Below the pieces are notes generated by a model. The model worked only from the letters and a program-made list of their open reading frames with translations, was not told the origin of the DNA and made no database searches. The translations under genes were made by a program, and so were the position numbers. 64,000 nucleotides of DNA from Fen-1273 sp963748405 (GTDB lineage: Bacteria; Bacteroidota; Ignavibacteria; UBA10030; UBA6906). Where the stretch lies: the NCBI GenBank assembly GCA_963748405.1, contig CAVVIT010000011.1, positions 496,001 to 560,000 of the forward strand, written 5' to 3'. Shown here one piece after another: positions 46,103-52,792 of this stretch. Within the stretch, counting starts at the first letter, position 1, and the number at the start of each line of letters is the position of its first letter.

Positions 46103-48537
46103 TGCGGGGCTCCGGAGAGTTTCAAGATCAGCCGGTGATTCACGGGAAGAGTTCCCGCGTTGACGGTGAGCGTCCTGCCGTCCCAGGAAACGTCCGTGCC
46201 GCCGAGGCTCTTCCCGTTTTCCGAGACCGCCTGCGGCCGCCCGAGGCCGTGGAAGACCGCGCGGTACGTCCGCCCGGCGGGTGCGCCGGCATACGACCCC
46301 GATGCCGGCGCAACGGTGAGCGTCGACTGCCGCCCGGCATACGTGATCTGCGTGATCCGCGATGCGCCCGTCCGGTACGCTTCGCTTCTCCCGTCGTCTT
46401 CGTACAGGGGGAATCCGCCGTCACCCCCGGCGTACACGTGAATGACGAGAGTGTCCCGGTGCATGAACGCCGTCGAAAGAGCCGGCTCCGCCATCGGGAT
46501 GACCGATCCCGTCTTCACGAAGAGGGGAATTCTCCCTCCCGGAGCCGGGCACGCGAACGCCCTCCCTCCGGAGACCGTGCTGTCGTCCCAGAAATCATAC
46601 CACGACCCCGGCGGCAGCCAGACGTCCACGCTGTCCCCGTCCGAGCAGTTGGGCGCGACGAGGATTGCGGGTCCCCACATGTACTGGAGATCCCTGTGCC
46701 AGGCTTCCCGCTCATCCTGGTACCCGATCACCATCGCCCGCGCGATGGGCATGCCGTGCACCGATGCCTCGTGCGCGCACGTGTACGTGTACGGGAGAAG
46801 CCTGTAGCGGAGCCCGGCGTACGTCCGTGCGTCTTCCCGGGACCCGGCGGCGCGGTCGAGCGGCCACCGGGATTGTCCCATCCCGTGCGGCTTCCAGAAC
46901 GGGCTGAAGCTTCCCATCGCCATCGACCACCGCCTATACATCAGTTCGTCCGGACCCTTCCCTTTTTCCCAGTCGTTAAACCCCCCGGCGTCGTGCCCCC
47001 AGTACGGGAACCCGGAGAGGCCCGCAAGCTGCATCCCCCTCACCTCCGATTGCATGTCGGCGTACGTCGGCCGAATGTCTCCGCTCCAGAGCGTGGCATA
47101 GCGCTGGGCGCCGGCGGTCATCCCCCGTATCCAGACGAAGGGGCGCTGCGCCGGTGCGAGCCGGGTGTCCCATCCCTCCTGGACGAGTGCCTTGGCGATG
47201 AGGAAGAACCAGTAGTTCTTCATCTCCTCCCACGTCCTTCCGTTCCCCAGGATCATGGAATCCGGCGCGGGACCCAGCTCGTCGAATTCATCGATCCAGA
47301 GGGCGTCCCCCGGGTACCCGAGCGCGGGGTCGAGCGACTTTCTCCAGTGAAGGTTCCAGAACCACTCACGCACATCCCGCCGCGTGAAATCCGGTGTGCT
47401 TTCCCCGTGATCGATCCCGGAGGTGACCGGGATGTTGTACGAAGGCTTCCATGCGTCGCTTCCGGCGGCGATGCAGCGGTTAAAGTCGATCGTCACGAAT
47501 AGCCCGTTTTCCCTGATCCAGCGCTCGTATTCCGCGGGATCCGGGAACCGGGTGCTGTCCCAGGCGAAGTACGACTCGCAGCGTTTCCCTCCACCCGCCC
47601 TCCACCGGTTGTCGTTGATGATGTGGTCGAACGGAAAGCCGGCCTCCCGGTGGTCGGAGATTTTCTTTTTCCACCAGGCTTCGTCGGAAGGCGCCGGTGA
47701 TTTCTCGTCGTTTCCTTTGTCCGAAAGCCCGAGTCCGAACACGGCCAGGGGAGGAAACCGCGGCCTCCCCGTCAGCCCGGTGTACCGGTCGAGGATCGAG
47801 GCGATCGAGGGTCCGGCGATGACGAAGTAGTCCATCCGTGCATCTCCCTGAAGGGAAAAGCCGTACCGGCCGTCCGCACCGAAGGAGAATGAATTGGGGA
47901 ACGTGCTGTTGAGGAAGACGCCGTACCCCCGGCTGGAGATATACATCGGGACAATGAGCGGGGCCTGGTCGCCGTGGGCGGATCCGTAGTTGCGGCGGAT
48001 CTCCGCGCCGCCGAGGTCGAGACGTCCCGCCCGTCCGTAGAAGCCGTGGCCGAGACCGGTGAAGTGCTCGGCCGTGTCGCAAAGGAACGACTCCGAGACC
48101 CTGTCCTGCTCCCACGACGCGCCCGTGCTCTCCGTGAGAACCGGGCGCCGGATCCCCCTCTCGATGAACGTGATGCGGACAGGCCTTTTCCCGATGCGGA
48201 GTGTGAGAAGTCCCGGACCGCCCGGCCGCAGAACGAGCGCGGAACCGGCGTCGCGGAGGAGGAGCGATCCCCCCCGGTCATGGGACTCAACCATCTCGTA
48301 GCGGTCGTCGGGGAAGAACCCCTCGCCGGGCCTGGCGGCCTGCACGCGCACGATGTCGTTGCCGTACGGGGTGATCCGGAGGCGGGCACCCTCGCGCGTG
48401 AGGATGATGATGCTCCTCCCGCGGATTTCGCCCCCCGCGTAATCGCCGAGTGTTTCACCCGGCGCGTCGCAGGAATGCGCCGGGGGTGCCGTGAGGAGCA
48501 CCGCGGTCAGCAGGAGTTCAGCCGCCCACTTTTTCAT
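46099..48537 (-). CDS. Secreted GH31 alpha-glycosidase
   Basis: 812 residues, signal peptide AAELLLTAVLLTAPPAHS. GH31 layout: N-terminal beta-sandwich, (beta/alpha)8 barrel with putative nucleophile Asp416 in ALWIDEFDE and acid/base region LWSGDIRPTYADM, then a C-terminal beta domain (YRLLPYTYTCAHEA, WDGRTLTVNAG). The nucleophile motif differs from the common WIDMNE, so substrate preference (glucose, xylose or galactose) is uncertain. The start lies inside the lipoprotein gene (20-bp overlap) and translation is probably coupled. Confidence 0.88.
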   Translation of the reverse strand: MKKWAAELLLTAVLLTAPPAHSCDAPGETLGDYAGGEIRGRSIIILTREGARLRITPYGNDIVRVQAARPGEGFFPDDRYEMVESHDRGGSLLLRDAGSALVLRPGGPGLLTLRIGKRPVRITFIERGIRRPVLTESTGASWEQDRVSESFLCDTAEHFTGLGHGFYGRAGRLDLGGAEIRRNYGSAHGDQAPLIVPMYISSRGYGVFLNSTFPNSFSFGADGRYGFSLQGDARMDYFVIAGPSIASILDRYTGLTGRPRFPPLAVFGLGLSDKGNDEKSPAPSDEAWWKKKISDHREAGFPFDHIINDNRWRAGGGKRCESYFAWDSTRFPDPAEYERWIRENGLFVTIDFNRCIAAGSDAWKPSYNIPVTSGIDHGESTPDFTRRDVREWFWNLHWRKSLDPALGYPGDALWIDEFDELGPAPDSMILGNGRTWEEMKNYWFFLIAKALVQEGWDTRLAPAQRPFVWIRGMTAGAQRYATLWSGDIRPTYADMQSEVRGMQLAGLSGFPYWGHDAGGFNDWEKGKGPDELMYRRWSMAMGSFSPFWKPHGMGQSRWPLDRAAGSREDARTYAGLRYRLLPYTYTCAHEASVHGMPIARAMVIGYQDEREAWHRDLQYMWGPAILVAPNCSDGDSVDVWLPPGSWYDFWDDSTVSGGRAFACPAPGGRIPLFVKTGSVIPMAEPALSTAFMHRDTLVIHVYAGGDGGFPLYEDDGRSEAYRTGASRITQITYAGRQSTLTVAPASGSYAGAPAGRTYRAVFHGLGRPQAVSENGKSLGGTDVSWDGRTLTVNAGTLPVNHRLILKLSGAPQ

Positions 48538-48958
48538 TCATGAAATCGAAGAATGTGCTGTAGCAATCAAGGAGGATCGATTCCTCTTCACGGGAGACGA
48601 CCACGTGCCCGTTTTCGAACGAGAAGTTCACGAGGACTTCGGTGTCCCCGCCCGACACGCGCCGCACCTTCAGGTTCATCACGATCATTTCCGTCGTCTC
48701 GCCTATTGTCGACATCTGCTTCGCCTCGGCCGAGGACGACGTGTTCTTGTGTCCGATGACCCTGCCGGCTTCCTCGCCGTACCTGTCGAGCCTGAACCCC
48801 TCCCTGAGGCTGTAGAGTTTGATTCCCTCGAACACCTCGGCGAAGGGCTTGTGATACACGCGGTTGGGCGTGACATCCTCGAGCCGCTGCCGGGACAGGG
48901 ACGCGCAGCCTCCCGCGATCATCATCGAACCTACGAGAAGCATGGTAGCTTTTGTCAT
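48518..48958 (-). CDS. Small lipoprotein, unknown function
   Basis: 146 residues. Lipobox MIAGGC, then a mixed alpha/beta domain without recognisable motif (NRVYHKPFAEVFEGIKLYSLREGF). Three consecutive ATG codons (48964, 48961, 48958) follow AAGGAG; the third has the best spacing (6 nt). It sits between the regulatory-domain protein and GH31, so it may anchor or assist the secreted hydrolases. Confidence 0.72.
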   Translation of the reverse strand: MTKATMLLVGSMMIAGGCASLSRQRLEDVTPNRVYHKPFAEVFEGIKLYSLREGFRLDRYGEEAGRVIGHKNTSSSAEAKQMSTIGETTEMIVMNLKVRRVSGGDTEVLVNFSFENGHVVVSREEESILLDCYSTFFDFMNEKVGG

Positions 48959-48960
48959 CA

Positions 48961-50022
48961 TCATCTCCTTCGTTCGTCCAGCGGAAGCATGTCCGCAACC
49001 CTGTATGCCGTCCAGTCCCCGATGACCTCCACGCCGAGCGGGTCTACGAGGTTTCCGGCGCCGTCGAGTATGGCGGGTTTTACGTCGAGCGTAATATAGC
49101 TCTTTAAATGTTCCTCTTCCCCCCTGTAGTCCACGCGGAGCCAGTTGTCGAACGTCAGCGTCCAGAGCGGCTGCCCGGGAACCGGCCGGAGCGAGTAATC
49201 CTCCGGCGACAGGGGATTGAATTTCCCGGCCCTGAGGTCGGCGAGGGTTCCCGCGCTGACGAAGAATCCCTCGCTGTCGAGCGTCCCGGACACGAGCGAG
49301 GAGAAGAAATGCTTCATCGAGCCGCTGTAACTCCTGCTCCTGTTCGCCTGCCATTCCGTCGCCTCTGCACTGTCGGCGGGAGGGAGCGGATCGAATTTCG
49401 GGTACAGGACGAATCGCCCGTGGTCTTCGTCCACGTCCCATTCAAAGAGCCCCATCCGCGCGTCCAGCCGGTAACCGAGCGCCCGGTTTTCGATGCGAAG
49501 CACGCTGTCCGTCGATGCCACGAGTATCCCCGTCCCGCTCTCCATCCTGAAATCAAGCACCTCGGGGTTCAGGATCGCGCACCGGGAGGCGTTGTTTCCC
49601 CGGCCGAGGAACGCCGTCCGGAATTTCTCCAGCATCCGTCGCCATTCCCGGTTGACGCGGGCGGTGACCTGCACTTCTTCCCCCTGGATCGTCACGGGTT
49701 CGAGCGCAAAATCGGTCCTCAGGGTCTCCGCGGCCGCGACATGAATCGTCACGGATTTCAACTTGTGGCCGACGCGCGAAGCAACGAGATCGAAGATCCC
49801 CGGTGGGACGTTGGCGAGCATGTACGTTCCGTCCGGGCCGGTATTCGTCCCCTGCGTCGTGGAGGAGAGATAGACGTTGGTGTTCGCAAGGGGGGATCCC
49901 GTTGCGGCGTCCGTCACCCTCCCCCTGAGTGTTCCACGGACCTGTCCGGGGAGGCTCACCGGGAGGCAGAGAGCGGCGGCGCAGAGGATGAGCGGGAAAA
50001 GCGGTCCGGCCTGTCGGTCCAT
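48961..50022 (-). CDS. Secreted protein with carboxypeptidase-regulatory-like domain
   Basis: 353 residues. Signal peptide PLFPLILCAAALCLPVSLPGQ, then a carboxypeptidase-regulatory-like Ig fold (about 28-110, GTLRGRVTDAATGSPLANT) like that at the N-terminus of TonB receptors, but no plug or barrel follows. The C-terminal ~230 residues form a beta-rich domain of unknown function. The ATG at 50022 is preferred to an upstream ATG because a promoter (50065-50093) lies between them. First gene of the glycan operon; possibly a periplasmic or surface sensor or scaffold. Confidence 0.75.
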   Translation of the reverse strand: MDRQAGPLFPLILCAAALCLPVSLPGQVRGTLRGRVTDAATGSPLANTNVYLSSTTQGTNTGPDGTYMLANVPPGIFDLVASRVGHKLKSVTIHVAAAETLRTDFALEPVTIQGEEVQVTARVNREWRRMLEKFRTAFLGRGNNASRCAILNPEVLDFRMESGTGILVASTDSVLRIENRALGYRLDARMGLFEWDVDEDHGRFVLYPKFDPLPPADSAEATEWQANRSRSYSGSMKHFFSSLVSGTLDSEGFFVSAGTLADLRAGKFNPLSPEDYSLRPVPGQPLWTLTFDNWLRVDYRGEEEHLKSYITLDVKPAILDGAGNLVDPLGVEVIGDWTAYRVADMLPLDERRR

Positions 50023-50064
50023 GTTGGATGAAGAGAGGATAATGGATGGTGAAACGGACAGGAA

Positions 50065-50093
50065 ATAGTACGAATTCCACTGTCTACACACAA
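50065..50093 (-). promoter_or_regulatory. Predicted promoter of the glycan-utilisation operon
   Basis: On the minus strand, TTGTGT (50093-50088), 17 nt, TACTAT (50070-50065), about 43 bp before the ATG at 50022. No other promoter was found before the GH38 gene. Confidence 0.55.
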
Positions 50094-50233
50094 TCCACCC
50101 GCCTGTCGATTCGACGACCGTTTCTCCCCCTCCTGCCTGTAATACCGCCAAATTACCTGCTTCACGGGTAATTATGACCTTCAAGTTTAGCACATTCTAC
50201 ACCTTATCGCAAAAATGACGCGAATTGGCTGGT

Positions 50234-50250
50234 ATTTCCCCGCGGGAAAT
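50234..50250. promoter_or_regulatory. Inverted repeat upstream of the subunit-1 gene
   Basis: ATTTCCC, CGC, GGGAAAT: a perfect 7+3+7 dyad that ends 1 bp before a sigma54-like -24 element. It lies in the 319-bp divergent region 50023-50341, which otherwise holds only the promoters listed. Candidate operator; regulator unknown. Confidence 0.5.
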
Positions 50251-50251
50251 G

Positions 50252-50267
50252 TGGCATGATGTCTGCA
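50252..50267 (+). promoter_or_regulatory. Candidate sigma54-type promoter of subunit 1
   Basis: TGGCATGATGTCTGCA matches TGGCACG-N4-TTGCW with 10 nt between the invariant GG and GC. A start near 50278 would leave a 64-nt leader with AAGGAG before the ATG at 50342. A sigma70-type alternative (CTGCAT, 18 nt, TACATG) is much weaker. Confidence 0.45.
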
Positions 50268-50341
50268 TTGAGGGGGGCCATGTGAATACATGACAGACGA
50301 AAACTCGACAACTAACCACCCAACCACCTAAGGAGCAACAC

Positions 50342-50848
50342 ATGAAGAAGTCCCTCTCCATCCTGATCGTCGTGACCCTCTGCGCCGTTTGCGCAGGCAC
50401 ATCGTTCGCCCAGGCGGCCGCAACCCAGACTGTGAACCTCGCGGTGAATTCCGTTCAGAAGATCGCCATCAGCGGCGGTGCCGTGACGCTGACGATCACC
50501 AACGGTACTGCGGGAAGCAACGTACTGACACCGGTCAGCGATGCATCGACCTCCTACAGCATCACGCACAATTCCTCCACGGCCCTCAGGATCACCGCGA
50601 ATCTCGATGCGGCGCTTCCGGCGGGTTACACGCTCCAGATCAACCTCGCGCCGGGTACCGGCATGGGGACGAGCGCGGGGACGGTTGATATCTCCAATGC
50701 AACGGCGGCCAGCGCGGTGGCGGTCGTGACGGCGATCCCGAAGGGCGCGGACGCGGGTCGTGCGGTCACGTACACGTTCGGCGCGATTGCCTCGGCGGGA
50801 GTCCTCTCCGCCACGGTGAAGACGGTGACGCTGACGCTCACGAACTGA
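50342..50848 (+). CDS. Secreted beta-rich subunit 1 (candidate major fimbrial/surface subunit)
   Basis: 168 residues. Signal peptide LSILIVVTLCAVCAGTSFA, mature start about QAAATQTVNLA. The mature part is Thr/Val/Ala/Ser-rich with alternating hydrophobics and ends in VKTVTLTLTN, a pattern of an Ig-like or DUF-type pilin domain. It shares GG-V-L-I, VSD-STS, TNSS and YTL positions with the proteins encoded at 50974 and 51480, so the three are paralogues. AAGGAG lies a few bases before the ATG. A strong terminator follows, so this gene is mostly transcribed alone. No known pilin family is recognised with certainty. Confidence 0.72.
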   Translation: MKKSLSILIVVTLCAVCAGTSFAQAAATQTVNLAVNSVQKIAISGGAVTLTITNGTAGSNVLTPVSDASTSYSITHNSSTALRITANLDAALPAGYTLQINLAPGTGMGTSAGTVDISNATAASAVAVVTAIPKGADAGRAVTYTFGAIASAGVLSATVKTVTLTLTN

Positions 50849-50870
50849 CAGAGTTTACCTTCGTTCGCTG

Positions 50871-50932
50871 ACCACCCCGTCAACTCTTGTTGTTCCGTGG
50901 GGGAGAGAGTTGACCGGGGTGGTTGTGTTTTC
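50871..50932 (+). terminator. Intrinsic terminator after subunit 1
   Basis: A 17-bp stem with one bulged base (50871-50887 with 50906-50923, ACCACCCC...GGGGTGGT) followed by TTGTGTTTT. Transcription past it should be reduced, giving less of the downstream genes than of subunit 1. Confidence 0.75.
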
Positions 50933-50951
50933 AGGCACGGGGTTATATATT
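50923..50951 (+). promoter_or_regulatory. Internal promoter for subunits 2-3, chaperone-like and barrel genes
   Basis: TTGTGT (50923-50928), 17 nt, TATATT (50946-50951). Its -35 box starts at the terminator's last stem base and lies in its T-rich tail. The predicted leader of about 16 nt holds the GGAG of the GTG start at 50974. Confidence 0.55.
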
Positions 50952-50973
50952 GATGCGGCACGGAGAACGACTC

Positions 50974-51483
50974 GTGAACACACGCCTTCATATTCGTCGG
51001 AACATCCTCCCGCTGTGCGCCGCAATGGCGCTCCTTCTGCTGCACGGGGGCGCGGCGGCGCAGGTGTTCGGGACGGGAGGACACACGGTCACGGTGCAGG
51101 TCTCCGTCATCACCACCGTGCGCGTGACGGGCGGGTCCGTCAATCTCAATATCAGCAGCGCGAACGTCGTCGCGGGGCAGAACCAGATGAGCGTCAGCGA
51201 CCAGAGCACGTCTCTCCTGTGGGGAACAAACAGCAGCGCCCGGAAGATCAGCGTCAGCACGAGCCTCGCCGCGCCGCACTACACGCTGAAACTCCTCGCC
51301 CTGACTCCCACGCAGGGGACCGCGGCCCCCGAGGTCACGCTCGCTTCCTCCGCGCAGGATCTCCTTCTCAACATCGGCCGCTCGACGGGCTCCTGCATCC
51401 TCCGGTATACGGGAGTCGCTCTTGCATCGCAGGGGACCGGCAACGATGTCCACGTGATCACCTTCACGGTGGCCGCCCAATGA
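50974..51483 (+). CDS. Secreted beta-rich subunit 2
   Basis: 169 residues from a GTG with GGAG 8 nt upstream; an ATG at 50953 lies at the predicted -10 box and is unlikely to be used. Signal peptide NILPLCAAMALLLLHGGAAA, then a beta-rich domain with VRVTGGSVNLNIS, SVSDQSTSLLW and a C-terminal strand NDVHVITFTVAAQ. Only one Cys is present in the mature part (GSCILRYTG). Paralogous to subunits 1 and 3. The stop shares ATGA with the next gene. Confidence 0.7.
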   Translation: MNTRLHIRRNILPLCAAMALLLLHGGAAAQVFGTGGHTVTVQVSVITTVRVTGGSVNLNISSANVVAGQNQMSVSDQSTSLLWGTNSSARKISVSTSLAAPHYTLKLLALTPTQGTAAPEVTLASSAQDLLLNIGRSTGSCILRYTGVALASQGTGNDVHVITFTVAAQ

Positions 51484-51947
51484 GAACCTCCCGATGGCCG
51501 CTCGCAGCGCTTGCGTTTCTCCTGTGTGCCGGGGGAATCGTTCCCCGGGCGCTCTCCCAGATCTCCGTCCAGGGGGGAAACCCGCTCATGAGCATCACGA
51601 CGGGGACCGCCGGGGCGCAGCCCGTCGCCGTCACGAACGTCGCGACGTCGCTTCGGTGGAGGAGGCAGAACGTGATCACGAAGATCACCGTGTCCACCTC
51701 CTGCCCGGGCCAGCGGTTCTCCCTGGCCGTCGTCGCCACGAATCTCACCTACGGCGTGGCCGCCCCGCAGGTGACGCTGTTCAACGGCATGCTTGCCGCG
51801 GATCTGGTGAACAGCATTCCGACGGGGAACCCGCTGAACAAGTCGTGCACGCTCCTGTATACCGCATCCTCAACGTTCGCCCAGGGAAACAGCACCGAGC
51901 TGGGGAACGACGTCCATACGATCACGTACACACTGGTTGCGCAATGA
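51480..51947 (+). CDS. Secreted beta-rich subunit 3
   Basis: 155 residues. Signal peptide LAALAFLLCAGGIVPRALS, then a beta-rich domain with VATSLRWRRQ and KITVSTSCPGQRF, and two cysteines (STSC, KSC) that could form a disulfide. The end NDVHTITYTLVAQ is nearly the same as that of subunit 2. Starts in the ATGA of the previous stop and ends in the ATGA of the next start, so the group is translationally coupled. Confidence 0.7.
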   Translation: MRTSRWPLAALAFLLCAGGIVPRALSQISVQGGNPLMSITTGTAGAQPVAVTNVATSLRWRRQNVITKITVSTSCPGQRFSLAVVATNLTYGVAAPQVTLFNGMLAADLVNSIPTGNPLNKSCTLLYTASSTFAQGNSTELGNDVHTITYTLVAQ

Positions 51948-52783
51948 GACTCCTGACACGGATGGCGCCGATTGCCGGACACATCCTCTTTGCGGTACTG
52001 ATCTTCTGCGCCGGCGATGCTCCCGCCCAGGTATCGATCATCGGGGATCTGAGCCAGGACCGTGCGGGCACGCCCGGCGAGGCCTACAACGGCTCGATTC
52101 TCGTCAAGAACGACACCGAAGAGCCGCAGGAAGCGAAAGTCTACCAGACCGATTACCTTTTCTTTTCCGACGGCACGAACAACTACGCCGATCCCGGTTC
52201 GACTCCCCGCTCGAACGCGCGCTGGGTGAGTTTCAGTCCGTCGTCGTTCATCGTCCCGCCGCTCGGGACGGTTACCGTCAACTACACCGTGGTGGTGCCC
52301 GATACGCAGAAGGGGAGAGTCCTTGCGGGGACGTACTGGAGCATGCTCATGGTGGAAGGGATTCCGCGCGAGTCGCCGGAATCGTCGCGCCCGGACAAGA
52401 ACGCCAGGGCCGAGATGGGGGTCCGGCAGACTCTCCGGTACGGCATCCAGATCGCCACCCATATCACGGGGACGGGGACGAAATCGGTCAGGTTCATGGG
52501 GGCGAAGCTCGTCAGGGGGAGCCGCGGGGAAACGACGCTCCAGGTCGACCTCGAGGACGACGGCACGCTCGGGTTCAGGCCCGAGGTGTACGTCGAGCTG
52601 TTCGACGGAAAGGGAGTCTCGAAGGGAAAATTTACGGGTCACCGGTACCGCATGTATCCCGGGACTTCCGTCAGACAGATGATTGAGCTTGCGGGGATGG
52701 AGAAGGGGACCTACAAGGCGCTTGTCGTCGTCGATGCGGGAGGAGACAGCGTCTTCGGGGCTCAATATACGCTCGATTTCTGA
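51944..52783 (+). CDS. Ig-like periplasmic chaperone-like protein
   Basis: 279 residues. Signal peptide AGHILFAVLIFCAGDAPA. The N-terminal domain reads like a PapD/DUF916-type Ig fold: GSILVKNDTEEPQEAKVYQTD, then ARWVSFSPSSFIVPPLGTVTVNYTV, followed by a second beta domain (TLQVDLEDDGTLGFRPEVYVELFDG). The 'extra N-terminal strand, acidic linker, strand, proline-ended F1-G1 region' order is what fimbrial chaperones have, but no definite family match is made. Encoded between the subunits and the barrel protein, as a chaperone would be. Confidence 0.6.
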   Translation: MRLLTRMAPIAGHILFAVLIFCAGDAPAQVSIIGDLSQDRAGTPGEAYNGSILVKNDTEEPQEAKVYQTDYLFFSDGTNNYADPGSTPRSNARWVSFSPSSFIVPPLGTVTVNYTVVVPDTQKGRVLAGTYWSMLMVEGIPRESPESSRPDKNARAEMGVRQTLRYGIQIATHITGTGTKSVRFMGAKLVRGSRGETTLQVDLEDDGTLGFRPEVYVELFDGKGVSKGKFTGHRYRMYPGTSVRQMIELAGMEKGTYKALVVVDAGGDSVFGAQYTLDF

Positions 52784-52792
52784 CCCGCCTCC

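Noticed and set aside
46033..47502. A 489-codon open frame on the plus strand
   Set aside because: Antisense to GH31; low complexity and no signal or motif.
48961..50193. Longer start (50193) for the regulatory-domain protein
   Set aside because: The extension crosses a TTGTGT-N17-TACTAT promoter and puts a polar stretch before the signal peptide.
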